Assembly (NCBI RefSeq): GCF_004357765.1
Contig: NZ_SMTE01000010.1
Coordinates: forward strand, 186,001-250,000
Reading direction: 5' to 3'
Origin: Pseudomonas putida
GTDB taxonomy: Bacteria > Pseudomonadota > Gammaproteobacteria > Pseudomonadales > Pseudomonadaceae
Length of the DNA stretch: 64,000 nucleotides
Below the pieces are notes generated by a model that was given only the letters and a program-made list of their open reading frames with translations, did no database searches and had not been told where the DNA came from. Numbering within the stretch: the stretch's first letter is position 1; each line of letters begins with the position of its first letter. Below, in pieces: positions 1 through 13,294 of the stretch. A program made the translations under genes and the position numbers.

Positions 1-1109
1 ATTTCTTTGGTTCCCTGGCACTGCTGGTGCTGGTGAACCAGATCGTCACTGGCGTCTGGCTGACCATGAGCTTCACGCCGTCGGCCGAGGAGGCCTTCGC
101 CTCGGTCGAATACATCATGCGCGACGTCGAGTACGGCTGGATCCTGCGCTATCTGCACTCAACCGGCGCTTCGGCGTTCTTCATCGTCGTTTACCTGCAC
201 ATGTTCCGCGGTCTGCTCTATGGTTCCTACCAGAAGCCGCGCGAGCTGGTCTGGCTGTTCGGCATGTTGATCTACCTGGCGCTGATGGCGGAAGCCTTCA
301 TGGGCTACCTGCTGCCGTGGGGCCAGATGTCGTACTGGGGCGCCCAGGTGATCATCTCGCTGTTCGGTGCCATCCCGGTGATCGGTGCTGACCTCACGCA
401 ATGGATTCGTGGTGACTACCTGATTTCAGGCATCACCTTGAACCGCTTCTTCGCCTTGCATGTCGTGGCACTGCCGATCGTGATCCTCGGCCTGGTGGTG
501 CTGCACATTCTGGCCCTGCACGAAGTGGGGTCGAACAACCCTGATGGTGTAGACATCAAGAAGAAAAAGGATGAAAACGGCATTCCCCTCGACGGTATCC
601 CGTTCCATCCGTACTACACCGTCAAGGATATCGTCGGCGTGGTGGTGTTCCTCTTCGTGTTCTGTGCTGTCGTGTTCTTCTTCCCGGAAATGGGCGGCTA
701 CTTCCTCGAGAAGCCTAACTTCGAGCAGGCCAACGCATTCAAGACGCCAGAACACATCGCGCCGGTCTGGTACTTCACACCGTTCTACGCGATCTTGCGC
801 GCCGTGCCTGACAAGCTGATGGGGGTCATCGCCATGGGTGCAGCCATCGCCGTGCTGTTCGTATTGCCCTGGCTCGACCGCAGCCCTGTGCGTTCCATGC
901 GCTACAAGGGCTGGCTGAGCAAGATCTTCCTGCTGGTGTTCTGCGTGGCCTTCGTCATCCTCGGCATCCTGGGCGTGCTGGCGCCAACCCCGGGGCGTAC
1001 CTTGTTGTCGCAGGTCTGTACGGTGCTGTACTTCGCCTACTTCCTGCTGATGCCGTTCTACACAAGGCTCGAGAAGACCAAACCGGTTCCGGAAAGGGTG
1101 ACTGGCTGA
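1..1109 (+). CDS. petB: Cytochrome b of the bc1 complex (5' end outside window)
   Basis: Membrane subunit of ubiquinol:cytochrome c oxidoreductase; it carries both b hemes and the quinol oxidation and reduction sites. The reading frame is already open at position 3, so about 30 N-terminal residues are missing and 368 residues are visible. Seen: paired heme-ligand histidines in the helices around HSTGASAFF...YLHMF and ALHVVALP...VLHILALH, an LLPWGQMSYWGA segment, and at the Qo site PVWYFTPFYAILR, the PVWY variant of the usual PEWY motif. Several C-terminal membrane segments follow. The stop codon overlaps the start of petC (TGATG), so the two are translationally coupled; the Rieske gene should lie just upstream of the window. 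Confidence 0.96.
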   Translation, partial: FFGSLALLVLVNQIVTGVWLTMSFTPSAEEAFASVEYIMRDVEYGWILRYLHSTGASAFFIVVYLHMFRGLLYGSYQKPRELVWLFGMLIYLALMAEAFMGYLLPWGQMSYWGAQVIISLFGAIPVIGADLTQWIRGDYLISGITLNRFFALHVVALPIVILGLVVLHILALHEVGSNNPDGVDIKKKKDENGIPLDGIPFHPYYTVKDIVGVVVFLFVFCAVVFFFPEMGGYFLEKPNFEQANAFKTPEHIAPVWYFTPFYAILRAVPDKLMGVIAMGAAIAVLFVLPWLDRSPVRSMRYKGWLSKIFLLVFCVAFVILGILGVLAPTPGRTLLSQVCTVLYFAYFLLMPFYTRLEKTKPVPERVTG

Positions 1110-1888
1110 TGAAAAAGTTGATTGCAGTATTACTGCTGGCAGTGATGCCGGCCTTCGCCCTCGCTGCCGAACATGGCCTGGAGCTGGACAAGGTCGATGT
1201 CGACCTCACCGACAAGGCGGCCTTGCAGGATGGTGCGCACACCTTCGTCAACTATTGCATGGGCTGCCACAGCGCCAAGTTCCAACGCTACGAGCGGGTC
1301 GCCGATGACTTGGGCATCCCGCACGAACTGATGCTGGAAAAGATGGTGTTCACCGGCGCCAAGATCGGCGATCACATGAAGATCGGTATGCAGCCGAGCG
1401 ATGCCAAGACCTGGTTCGGTGCAGCCCCGCCGGACCTGACCCTGGTGGCGCGGGTGCGCGGCAACGATTGGCTTTACAGCTACCTGCGCAGCTTCTACGA
1501 GGACAAGTCGCGGCCTTACGGGGTGAACAACAAGGTCTTCCCCAACGTCGGCATGCCTAACGTGCTGGCTGGCCTGCAGGGCAACCAGGTGATCGGTTGC
1601 AAGCAGGTGCAGAGCGTGGTCGATGGCAAGAAGCAATTCGACCCGCTAACTGGCACGCCGCTCACCCATGAAGCCTGTGACCAGCTGACCATCACGCCGA
1701 ATTCCGGTACCCTGACCACCGAGCAGTTCGACGAGAAGGTCAAGAACCTGGTGACCTTCCTGGCCTATTCGGCCAACCCGGTCAAACTGGAAAGTCAGCG
1801 CATCGGTACCTACGTGTTGCTGTTCCTGGCTTTCTTCTTCGTATTCGCCTATTTGCTCAAGCGCGAATACTGGAAGGACGTGCACTGA
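1109..1888 (+). CDS. petC: Cytochrome c1 of the bc1 complex
   Basis: Heme-c subunit of complex III; it passes electrons from the Rieske protein to soluble cytochrome c in the periplasm. The 259-residue product has a cleavable signal peptide (MKKLIAVLLLAVMPAFALAA), one c-type heme site (CMGCH, near residue 50) and a single C-terminal membrane anchor ending LLKREYWKDVH. It starts on the ATG that overlaps the petB stop by one base. A strong hairpin follows directly, so this is the last gene of the petABC operon. Length and architecture are normal for Pseudomonas. Confidence 0.96.
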   Translation: MKKLIAVLLLAVMPAFALAAEHGLELDKVDVDLTDKAALQDGAHTFVNYCMGCHSAKFQRYERVADDLGIPHELMLEKMVFTGAKIGDHMKIGMQPSDAKTWFGAAPPDLTLVARVRGNDWLYSYLRSFYEDKSRPYGVNNKVFPNVGMPNVLAGLQGNQVIGCKQVQSVVDGKKQFDPLTGTPLTHEACDQLTITPNSGTLTTEQFDEKVKNLVTFLAYSANPVKLESQRIGTYVLLFLAFFFVFAYLLKREYWKDVH

Positions 1889-1914
1889 TCACGCAGTAGT
1901 TCTGGTTAGTTGAA

Positions 1915-1962
1915 CGCGCCCTGGGCGCTGCCGCATTACAGCGCGGCAGCTCCCAGGGCGCG
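1915..1962 (+). terminator. Hairpin after petC
   Basis: A long interrupted inverted repeat: left arm CGCGCCCTGGG then CTGCCGC, loop ATTACA, right arm GCGCGGCAG then CCCAGGGCGCG, followed by a short TTT. It sits 27 bases after the petC stop and before sspA, consistent with termination of the bc1 operon, although the T tract is short. Confidence 0.7.
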
Positions 1963-2007
1963 TTTGCATTTGCAGTTTTACAAGCATCCCCATGCGAGGA
2001 GCCGTAC

Positions 2008-2631
2008 ATGGGCGCGACCAACAGGTTAGCCTGCTATTCCGATCCCGCCGATCACTATTCTCACCGCGTGCGCCTGGTGCTCGCCGAGAAAGGCATCGGC
2101 GTGCAGATCATCGATGTCGACCCCGCTCGTTTGCCGCCCAAGCTGCTTGAGGCGAACCCCTATGGTGGCGTGCCGACCCTGGTCGACCGCGACCTGGCGT
2201 TGTATGAGTCGACCGTGGTAATGGAGTACCTCGAAGAACGTTACCCGCACCCTCCGTTGATGCCGGTGTATCCGGTGGCACGTGGCAACAGCCGCTTGCT
2301 GATCCACCGCATCCAGCGCGACTGGTGCGCGCTGGCGGATATCGTGCTCGACCCGCGCAGCAGCGATGCCGCTCGGGCCGACGCACGCAAAGCGTTGCGC
2401 GAGAGTCTGACCGGCGTTTCTCCGGTTTTTGCCGAGTTCTCCTGCTTCATGAGTGAGGAGCAAAGCCTGGTCGACTGTTGTCTATTGCCCATATTATGGC
2501 GTTTGCCGGTATTGGGTATCGAGTTGCCGCGGCAAGCCAAGCCGCTGCTGGAATACATGGAGCGGCAGTTCGCCCGCGAGCCTTTCCAGGCGAGCCTGTC
2601 CTCCGCAGAGCGTGAAATGCGCAAGTTTTAA
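2008..2631 (+). CDS. sspA: Stringent starvation protein A
   Basis: A GST-fold protein that binds RNA polymerase and changes transcription in stationary phase and stress; in Pseudomonas it is linked to virulence gene control. The 207-residue product starts [20 protein letters not shown] and has the GST N-terminal thioredoxin-like domain (to about residue 80, with the [21 protein letters not shown] segment) and a helical C-terminal domain. A GAGGA ribosome site ends 7 bases before the ATG. sspB follows 10 bases downstream, the conserved sspAB operon. Downstream of the bc1 operon is its usual place in pseudomonads. Confidence 0.95.
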   Translation: MGATNRLACYSDPADHYSHRVRLVLAEKGIGVQIIDVDPARLPPKLLEANPYGGVPTLVDRDLALYESTVVMEYLEERYPHPPLMPVYPVARGNSRLLIHRIQRDWCALADIVLDPRSSDAARADARKALRESLTGVSPVFAEFSCFMSEEQSLVDCCLLPILWRLPVLGIELPRQAKPLLEYMERQFAREPFQASLSSAEREMRKF

Positions 2632-2641
2632 GGAGCCGTTG

Positions 2642-3073
2642 ATGAACTCCAGTCGCCCCTATCTGGTTCGAGCACTGTACGAGTGGATCGTCGACAACGA
2701 TTGCACCCCCCATATGCTGGTCAATGCCGAATACCCGGCGGTCCAGGTGCCACAGGGTTTCGCCAGTGACGGCCAGATCGTCCTGAATATCTCACCCAGT
2801 GCCGTGCGTAGCCTGCACATGGACAACGACGCGGTCAGCTTCGAAGGCCGTTTCGGCGGTGTCGCCCATTCGCTTTACGTGCCAGCTGGCGCCATCCTTG
2901 GCATCTATGCCCGGGAGAACGGCCAGGGCATGGTGTTCGAGCTCGAGCCGCCGGTCATGGATGATGATGAGCCCGAAGACGAGGGTGTCGAGCCGGATGA
3001 CGATGGTCCGCCCAATGGTGGCGGGCAGCCTCCGCGTCCCAGTGGCCGACCGAGTCTGAAAGTGGTCAAGTAA
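2642..3073 (+). CDS. sspB: ClpXP specificity-enhancing factor SspB
   Basis: Adaptor that binds SsrA-tagged proteins and delivers them to ClpXP. The chosen ATG at 2642 is preceded by AAGGAG and gives 143 residues starting MNSSRPYLVRALYEWIVDN. The compact substrate-binding domain covers about residues 1-105. It is followed by a low-complexity acidic and glycine/proline-rich linker, then the C-terminal tail RPSLKVVK, which resembles the conserved ClpX-binding motif of SspB proteins. It is the second gene of sspAB and ends just before a terminator. The open frame extends upstream into sspA, but that extension has no SspB character. Confidence 0.95.
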   Translation: MNSSRPYLVRALYEWIVDNDCTPHMLVNAEYPAVQVPQGFASDGQIVLNISPSAVRSLHMDNDAVSFEGRFGGVAHSLYVPAGAILGIYARENGQGMVFELEPPVMDDDEPEDEGVEPDDDGPPNGGGQPPRPSGRPSLKVVK

Positions 3074-3076
3074 CAA

Positions 3077-3106
3077 AAAAGGCGACCCGTTCGGATCGCC
3101 TTTTCT
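3077..3106 (+). terminator. Rho-independent terminator after sspB
   Basis: AAAAGGCGA pairs with TCGCCTTTT around a short CG-rich loop, directly after the sspB stop and ending in a T-rich run. The A run before the stem means it may also work for the convergent BON lipoprotein gene on the other strand. Confidence 0.85.
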
Positions 3107-3126
3107 TTAGGGCCTGTCCCGACGCG

Positions 3127-4304
<1,178 letters not shown>

Positions 4305-4380
4305 TTAAGTGGGGCGGTGGCCGGCGCGACGCGCAACAGGGACCAGCCCGCGAAACATAGAGCAAAAAAACGGATTGGGT

Positions 4381-4752
4381 TCAGCATTCGAAGGCGTTCT
4401 TCAACCATTGCAGCGGTTGGCCTGCGTGGTGGCTGCCCTGCAGGGCGACAACGTCGAAGCGGCAGGGGTGTTCTGCCCAGCGGGGCTCCCTTTGTAGAAA
4501 CAGGCTGGCGGCATGCACCAGCCTTTTCTGCTTGCGCCCGTCGATACTCCCGAGGGCGCCGCCGAAGCTCGCGTGTAGCCGATAGCGGACTTCGACGAAT
4601 ACTACTGTATCGGCGTCGAGCATGACCAGATCAAGCTCACCGCCTTTGCATCGCCAGTTGCGTGTCAGTAGGCGCAAGCCCTGCCCCTGGAGGAAGCCAA
4701 GGGCCTGGTTTTCTGCGCTGTTACCGGCGCTCGCAGGCGATGCCTGCGTCAT
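4381..4752 (-). CDS. yraN: YraN family (UPF0102) predicted endonuclease-fold protein
   Basis: Small conserved protein of unknown function, 123 residues from the start MTQASPASAGNSAENQALGF. It contains the restriction-endonuclease-like signature GGELDLVMLDADTVVFVEVR (E, then D, then ExR), typical of UPF0102. The start at 4752 is chosen because its ATG overlaps the lpoA stop as TGATG; an in-frame extension upstream overlaps lpoA and is not family-like. It lies in the envelope operon between lpoA and gmhA, as in E. coli. Confidence 0.85.
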   Translation of the reverse strand: MTQASPASAGNSAENQALGFLQGQGLRLLTRNWRCKGGELDLVMLDADTVVFVEVRYRLHASFGGALGSIDGRKQKRLVHAASLFLQREPRWAEHPCRFDVVALQGSHHAGQPLQWLKNAFEC

Positions 4753-6569
4753 CAGCGTGGAGTGTCCGGCAGGCGCTTGACTTGGCCGCCGGAGAATTCG
4801 GCCCATGGCAGCTGACGCTCGATGCGCTGTGCAGGGTTGATGCTCAGGCTGCCGGACAGGCCCTGGATGCGGTTGTCGGGCAGCGCCTTGAGCTGATCCA
4901 GACGGGGGGCCAGGCTGTAGGCATCGACGCCCATGGCGTACAGGCGACCCAGGCTACCGGCGGCTTGCGGCCACTGTTGCACCACCTGCTGGCGCAGGCT
5001 GTTGCTGGTGTCGAGCAGCCACGGCGTTTCGCAGAAGCGGATACCGTTCATGTCGTTGTACTGGTTGACGTCACCGCTGGCGCTGTACAGGTTCGAGGTG
5101 GCATAGACCGGTACGTCGCCGGCGTACTGGAAATTCAGGGTCGGTTTGATCTGCTGGGCCTGCTGCGGGGTGGCGGCGAGGAACAGGAAGTCGATGTCCT
5201 GGCGGCGCGATGGCTGTGCGGAAAGATTGCCGCCCACCGTGCTTTGCAGGCTCTTGGCGCGGGCTTCGCTCTGGCGCAGCTGGAACAGGTCGGCGATCTG
5301 CTGGGCCAGCGCTACCGGCTGTGCAATACGTTCGGCGGCGAGCAGGGTGCCGCCGTTGGCTTCCCAGTCCTGGCGGAATGCGGCGAGTACCCGATCGCCC
5401 CATTCGCCGCTCGGCACCATGGCCACGGCGCGGACCATGCCGTCGGCGTGGGCGCGGCGAGCCACTTCGCGGGCTTCGTCTTCGGCGGCCAGGCCGAACT
5501 GGAACAGTTGCGGCGGGGCCTTCTGGCCGGCGTCGGCATAGTTCAGGGCGAGGGTGGTGATCGGCAGTTGCGGGTAGGCGGCGATCTTCTTCACCAGCGA
5601 CTTTTCCAGGGGGCCGACGACCAGTTGCACGCCAGCAGCCTGCGCTTGACGGTAGAAGTCATCCAGGGAACCGATGCGCGAGCTGTCGAAGACCTGCACG
5701 GCGGGGGCCGGCTGGCCGCTCTGCTGGGCTTGGAAGTGCGCGGCCATGAAGCCGTCACGCAAGGCACGGGCAACATTGGCCAGAGGGCCTTCCTGGGGCA
5801 GCAGCAGGGCGATCTTGGTCAGCGGCTGGCTGGCCAGTTCCTTGAGCTTGACCAGTGCCGAGGGCAATTGCTTGGCGGCAGGGTGGTCGGGGTGTTGGGT
5901 GCGCCAGGTATCGATGGCGGCCTGTTGCTGCTCCAGGGTGCCGGCGGTTTTCACCGCCAGTGCCAGGCTGGTCCAGCCGGCCAGGGTGGCGTCATTGGTG
6001 GGTTGTTGCAGTTGCTCGGCTGGCAGCGAGGCCACCAGGGCCCAGATAGAGTCGGCGTTGGCGTCGGCCGCCTGGCCGCTGAGCAGCGGTGCGAGCAGCA
6101 CGCGCTGCTGGGCGGCGGCCAGGGTCTGGCCGTCGGCTTCGAGGGCGGCGGCGTGAACGTTGTAGGTGCGTGCCTGCTGTGCCTCGGGGAGTTCGGCGAG
6201 ACGTGCCAGGCTTGGGTGCGACAGCGCGCTCAGTGCTGCCTTGGGCTGGTTGCGGCTCATGGCCAGTTCGGCCGCCAGGGTGCTGGCGAACACCTGTTGG
6301 GCCGGCTTGAGGCTGTCCAGCGGTACCTGCTGGAGAATACCTGCCGAGCGCGGGTAGTCCTTCTGCTTGTAGGCAAGGTCCGCGGCGCTCAGGCGCAGCA
6401 GCGCAGCATCCTCGGGCGACTTGCTGTTGGCCGCCTTGTCGAGCAGCTGTTCGATGCTGGCATCCGGGGTGCGTGGCAGTTCGCCCAGGCTGGATGAGGG
6501 CGAGCTGGCGCAGGCTGCGAGCAGGGCAGCGAAGCAGAGGGCTGTGAACAGCCGCAGGCAAGCGATCAT
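4752..6569 (-). CDS. lpoA: Outer-membrane lipoprotein activator of PBP1A
   Basis: LpoA reaches from the outer membrane through the peptidoglycan to activate the class A synthase PBP1A. The 605-residue product has a lipoprotein signal (CFAALLAACASS, lipid-modified Cys20), a helical TPR-like N-terminal half rich in Ala/Leu/Gln (to about residue 250), and a periplasmic-binding-protein-like C-terminal half starting near KIALLLPQEGPLANVARALR. It is the first gene of the minus-strand operon, divergent from rsmI across about 180 bases, the arrangement seen in E. coli. Confidence 0.93.
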   Translation of the reverse strand: MIACLRLFTALCFAALLAACASSPSSSLGELPRTPDASIEQLLDKAANSKSPEDAALLRLSAADLAYKQKDYPRSAGILQQVPLDSLKPAQQVFASTLAAELAMSRNQPKAALSALSHPSLARLAELPEAQQARTYNVHAAALEADGQTLAAAQQRVLLAPLLSGQAADANADSIWALVASLPAEQLQQPTNDATLAGWTSLALAVKTAGTLEQQQAAIDTWRTQHPDHPAAKQLPSALVKLKELASQPLTKIALLLPQEGPLANVARALRDGFMAAHFQAQQSGQPAPAVQVFDSSRIGSLDDFYRQAQAAGVQLVVGPLEKSLVKKIAAYPQLPITTLALNYADAGQKAPPQLFQFGLAAEDEAREVARRAHADGMVRAVAMVPSGEWGDRVLAAFRQDWEANGGTLLAAERIAQPVALAQQIADLFQLRQSEARAKSLQSTVGGNLSAQPSRRQDIDFLFLAATPQQAQQIKPTLNFQYAGDVPVYATSNLYSASGDVNQYNDMNGIRFCETPWLLDTSNSLRQQVVQQWPQAAGSLGRLYAMGVDAYSLAPRLDQLKALPDNRIQGLSGSLSINPAQRIERQLPWAEFSGGQVKRLPDTPR

Positions 6570-6756
6570 GTAAAAGTCCTGTTACTCGATCAAGTTGGCC
6601 GGCAATTGTACCCAAGCCGGGGCCCGGGCGCGATCTTGGCGGCGTCGAACCTTCACTATAGGTGGCTGAAAACGGGATGCTCGCCAAGTTCTTTGCGCGC
6701 TGTGACAAGCGCTCGGGCTACAATGACGCCTTTGATCCGAAAGGCAGGTGCGTGCA

Positions 6757-7632
6757 GTGACTGATGTGGCAGGGGCTTCGAAATCCGTGATGGGGACGCT
6801 GTACGTGGTCGCGACCCCGATCGGCAATCTCGACGACATGAGCGCCCGCGCGCTGAAGGTGCTGGGAGGCGTGGCGTTGATCGCCGCCGAGGACACCCGG
6901 CACTCCATCCGTCTGCTGCAGCACTTCGGTATCGACACGCCACTGGCGGCCTGTCATGAGCACAACGAGCGCGACGAAGGCGGGCGTTTCATCACCAAGC
7001 TGCTGGCCGGAGAGGATGTGGCACTGGTCTCCGATGCCGGTACGCCGCTGATTTCCGATCCCGGTTACCACCTGGTGCGTCAGGCTCGGGCGGCCGGGGT
7101 CAACGTGGTTCCGGTGCCGGGAGCGTGCGCGCTGATCGCCGCCCTGTCGGCGGCCGGCCTGCCGTCGGATCGTTTCATCTTCGAAGGGTTTCTGCCAGCC
7201 AAGGCGGTCGGGCGTCGTGCTCGCCTGGAACAAGTCAAGGAAGAGGCGCGTACGCTCATTTTCTACGAGGCGCCCCATCGCATCCTCGAGTGCCTCGAGG
7301 ACATGGAGGCGGTATTCGGCGGCGAGCGTCCGGCGCTACTGGCCCGTGAACTGACGAAGACCTTCGAGACGCTCAAAGGGCTGCCGCTGGCCGAGTTGCG
7401 CGCCTTCGTCGCGGGCGACAGTAATCAGCAGCGGGGAGAGTGCGTGGTGCTGGTCGGTGGCTGGACGCCGCCTGAGGCTGAGCAGGCCATCAGTGGCGAG
7501 GCCATGCGTGTGCTGGATCTGTTGCTGGCCGAGTTGCCACTCAAGCGCGCAGCTGCACTGGCCGCGGAAATCACCGGTGTGCGCAAGAACCTGCTGTACC
7601 AGGCGGCCCTGGAAAAACAGAAAAGCCAATGA
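6757..7632 (+). CDS. rsmI: 16S rRNA (cytidine1402-2'-O)-methyltransferase RsmI
   Basis: SAM-dependent tetrapyrrole-methylase-fold enzyme that methylates the ribose of C1402 in the 16S decoding centre. Motifs seen: [51 protein letters not shown] and [15 protein letters not shown]. The GTG at 6757 gives 291 residues; AGGCAGG lies about 8 bases upstream. A GTG at 6748 and an ATG at 6790 are alternative starts. TACAAT at 6719-6724 is a possible -10 element, without a good -35. rsmH, the partner enzyme that methylates N4 of the same cytidine, lies 1.2 kb downstream. Confidence 0.93.
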   Translation: MTDVAGASKSVMGTLYVVATPIGNLDDMSARALKVLGGVALIAAEDTRHSIRLLQHFGIDTPLAACHEHNERDEGGRFITKLLAGEDVALVSDAGTPLISDPGYHLVRQARAAGVNVVPVPGACALIAALSAAGLPSDRFIFEGFLPAKAVGRRARLEQVKEEARTLIFYEAPHRILECLEDMEAVFGGERPALLARELTKTFETLKGLPLAELRAFVAGDSNQQRGECVVLVGGWTPPEAEQAISGEAMRVLDLLLAELPLKRAAALAAEITGVRKNLLYQAALEKQKSQ

Positions 7633-7649
7633 AGGTGTAACGGTATCGC

Positions 7650-7678
7650 TTGTTCTTGGGCGTGCCTGCCGGTAACCT
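7650..7678 (+). promoter_or_regulatory. Predicted rnpB promoter
   Basis: TTGTTC (7650-7655), a 17-base spacer, and TAACCT (7673-7678). A start 8-10 bases further on falls at the first pairing bases of RNase P RNA helix P1, which supports the assignment. Confidence 0.6.
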
Positions 7679-7687
7679 TGTCGGCGG

Positions 7688-8059
7688 AGAGTCGATCGGA
7701 CAGTCGCTGCCTGCTTTTGTTCCGCAACTTTTGTTGTGTAGCAGCAGGGGGAGGAAAGTCCGGGCTCCATAGGGCAGAGTGCCAGGTAACGCCTGGGAGG
7801 CGCGAGCCTACGGAAAGTGCCACAGAAAATAACCGCCTAAGCACTTCGGTGCCGGTAAGGGTGAAAAGGTGCGGTAAGAGCGCACCGCACGTCTGGCAAC
7901 AGTTCGTGGCTAGGTAAACCCCACTCGGAGCAAGACCAAATAGGGTTCCATCAGGCGTGGCCCGCGTCGGAACCGGGTAGGTTGCTAGAGGCGTCCAGTG
8001 ATGGCCGTCGTAGAGGAATGACTGTCCTCGACAAAACCCGGCTTACAGATCGACTCTCC
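7688..8059 (+). ncRNA. rnpB: RNase P RNA, bacterial type A
   Basis: Catalytic RNA of RNase P, which removes 5' leaders from tRNA precursors. The ends pair to form helix P1 (GGAGAGTCGATC at 7686-7697 with GATCGACTCTCC at 8048-8059). Conserved core segments are present: GAGGAAAGTCCGGGCTCC near 7751, CAGAGTGCCAGGTAACGCC, GGTAAGGGTGAAAAGGTGCGG, TAGAGGAATGACTG near 8010 and ACAAAACCCGGCTTAC before the 3' strand of P1. The position between rsmI and mraZ is standard for Pseudomonas. Ends are placed from the P1 pairing and could be off by a few bases. No clear intrinsic terminator follows, only a pyrimidine-rich stretch. Confidence 0.95.
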
Positions 8060-8264
8060 ACCTTCCCCCTCCTGCTTGAATCGATAGCAGAAGCCTCCTG
8101 GTAATACCGAAAAGATCTTACTCTTGATAAATCACTTTAACTTTGAACTCGATCCGTTTGAGTGGGTTTGATTTTTCACGCTTTTTTCTTGTCCTGGCAA
8201 TCCTTCTCCCTTCCTTTATTGCGCTAAATCTCGGTCCTGTAAGGGTTTTCCTTATGAACGTACC
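8060..8264 (+). other. Intergenic stretch between rnpB and the dcw promoter
   Basis: About 205 bases, AT-richer than the flanks, with pyrimidine-rich tracts (CCTTCCCCCTCCT, CTTTTTTCTTGTCC). No open frame, strong hairpin or tRNA is visible. It probably holds the 3' trailer of the RNase P RNA and upstream promoter sequence for the dcw cluster. Confidence 0.5.
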
Positions 8265-8294
8265 TTGACGGTGCAGCGGACGGATTCCTATAGT
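8265..8294 (+). promoter_or_regulatory. Predicted sigma70 promoter of the dcw cluster
   Basis: TTGACG (8265-8270), an 18-base spacer, TATAGT (8289-8294). The predicted start near 8301 is immediately before the MraZ repeats, so MraZ binding would block initiation or early elongation. Confidence 0.65.
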
Positions 8295-8303
8295 GTGCGC
8301 AAG

Positions 8304-8328
8304 TGGCAGAAAGTGGGATGAAGTGGGT
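8304..8328 (+). promoter_or_regulatory. MraZ operator: three direct repeats
   Basis: TGGCA (8304-8308), TGGGA (8314-8318) and TGGGT (8324-8328) repeat with exact 10-base spacing, one helical turn. This matches the TGGGN direct repeats with 5-base spacers to which E. coli MraZ binds when it represses its own operon. Another TGGCA at 8333-8337 is one base out of phase. Confidence 0.75.
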
Positions 8329-8369
8329 TTTCTGGCACAAAAACGCTACCATTGTGAGGAATCGCAGCC

Positions 8370-8825
8370 GTGTTCCGCGGAGCCAACGCCGTCAGCCTCG
8401 ATGCAAAGGGCCGTCTCGCCATGCCGAGCCGGTACCGCGACGAGCTCGATTCGCGTTGCAATGGCCAGCTGATCGTGACCATCGACGCAGTTGACCCCTG
8501 CTTATGTGTTTATCCCCTCGATGAATGGGAACAGATAGAAGCCAAGTTGCGAGCGTTGCCGTCGTTGCGTGAGGAAAACCGTCGCCTGCAGCGTTTGCTG
8601 ATCGGCAATGCGGTGGACCTGGAGCTCGACGGCAGTGGCCGTTTCCTGGTACCGCCCCGTCTGCGCGAGTACGCCAAGCTCGACAAGAAGGCGATGCTGG
8701 TGGGGCAACTGAACAAATTCCAGCTGTGGGATGAGGAAGCCTGGAACGCGGTTTCGGCAGCCGACCTCGCAGCTATCCAACAACCGGGCGCGATGCCCGA
8801 CGATTTGCGTGACCTGATCCTGTGA
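8370..8825 (+). CDS. mraZ: Transcriptional regulator MraZ
   Basis: First gene of the division and cell-wall cluster; an AbrB/SpoVT-fold DNA-binding protein that forms ring oligomers and represses the dcw promoter. The 151-residue product begins at GTG ([20 protein letters not shown]) with GAGGA at 8356-8360. It has the duplicated MraZ fold, with one [16 protein letters not shown] half and a second [19 protein letters not shown] half. The repeats it should bind are 42-66 bases upstream. Its stop overlaps the rsmH start (GTGA). Confidence 0.95.
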   Translation: MFRGANAVSLDAKGRLAMPSRYRDELDSRCNGQLIVTIDAVDPCLCVYPLDEWEQIEAKLRALPSLREENRRLQRLLIGNAVDLELDGSGRFLVPPRLREYAKLDKKAMLVGQLNKFQLWDEEAWNAVSAADLAAIQQPGAMPDDLRDLIL

Positions 8826-9765
8826 CCATAGATAGCGGCTTCAACCACATCACCGTCCTGCTCGACGAAGCTGTCGAGGCATTGGCCCTGCGCGCCGACG
8901 GTTGCTATCTGGACGGCACCTTCGGACGTGGCGGGCACAGCCGGCTGATCCTCAGTAAACTCGGGCCGCAAGGGCGGCTGCTGGGGTTCGACAAAGATCC
9001 TCAAGCGATTGCCACCGGGCAAGCGCTGGCGGCCGAAGACGGCCGCTTTGTCATTGTGCAGCGCAGCTTTGCCGAGCTGGGTGACGAAGTCGCCGCGCGC
9101 GGCCTTAGTGGCAAGGTCAGCGGTGTGCTGCTCGACCTGGGTGTGTCCTCGCCACAGCTCGACGACCCCGAGCGTGGCTTCAGCTTCCTCAATGACGGCC
9201 CGCTGGACATGCGCATGAACCCGAATCAGGGCATCAGCGCCGCCGAGTTCATCGCCACGGCGCCGGTGGAGGAGATCGCCCGGGTGTTCAAGGAGTACGG
9301 CGAAGAACGCTTTGCCGGGCGCATGGCCCGGGCCGTCGTCGAACGCCGGGAAACCCAGCCTTTCACCCGTACCGCCGATCTGGCCGAAGTGCTCAAGGTC
9401 GCCAATCCGGCCTGGGAAAAGGGCAAGAACCCTGCCACCCGGGCGTTCCAAGGCTTGCGCATCCACGTCAACAACGAACTGGGCGACCTCGAGGCGGGTC
9501 TGGACGCCGCGCTCGAAGCACTGGAAGTGGGTGGCCGTCTGGTGGTCATCAGCTTCCACTCGCTTGAAGATCGCATCGTCAAGCTGTTCATGCGCAAGCT
9601 GGTCAAGGGCGAGGCCGATAATCTGCCGCGCAACCTGCCGGTCCAGCACAAGGCCTTCGAGCCGAAGATCCGCCTCATCGGCAAGGCGCAGTTCGCCTCC
9701 GACGCCGAGCTCAAGGCCAATCCGCGGGCGCGCAGCGCCGTCATGCGGGTGGCGGAGAAGCTTCG

Positions 9766-9769
<4 letters not shown>
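8822..9769 (+). CDS. rsmH: 16S rRNA (cytosine1402-N4)-methyltransferase RsmH
   Basis: SAM-dependent methyltransferase (formerly MraW) acting on C1402 of 16S rRNA. The 315-residue product starts at GTG, overlapping the mraZ stop. Motifs: [27 protein letters not shown] (SAM loop), [20 protein letters not shown] and [16 protein letters not shown]. The C-terminus ends [15 protein letters not shown]. It overlaps the ftsL start by 4 bases. Together with rsmI upstream it completes the m4Cm1402 modification pair. Confidence 0.96.

Positions 9770-13286
<3,517 letters not shown>

Positions 13287-13294
<8 letters not shown>

Noticed and set aside
4662-6497. 611-codon open frame antisense to lpoA
   Set aside because: Shadow frame; lpoA has a lipobox, family domains and conserved synteny.
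8170-8180. TTTTTCAC resembling a ColR box upstream of mraZ
   Set aside because: The eight bases before it fit almost none of the remaining consensus positions, and no ColR-type gene follows.
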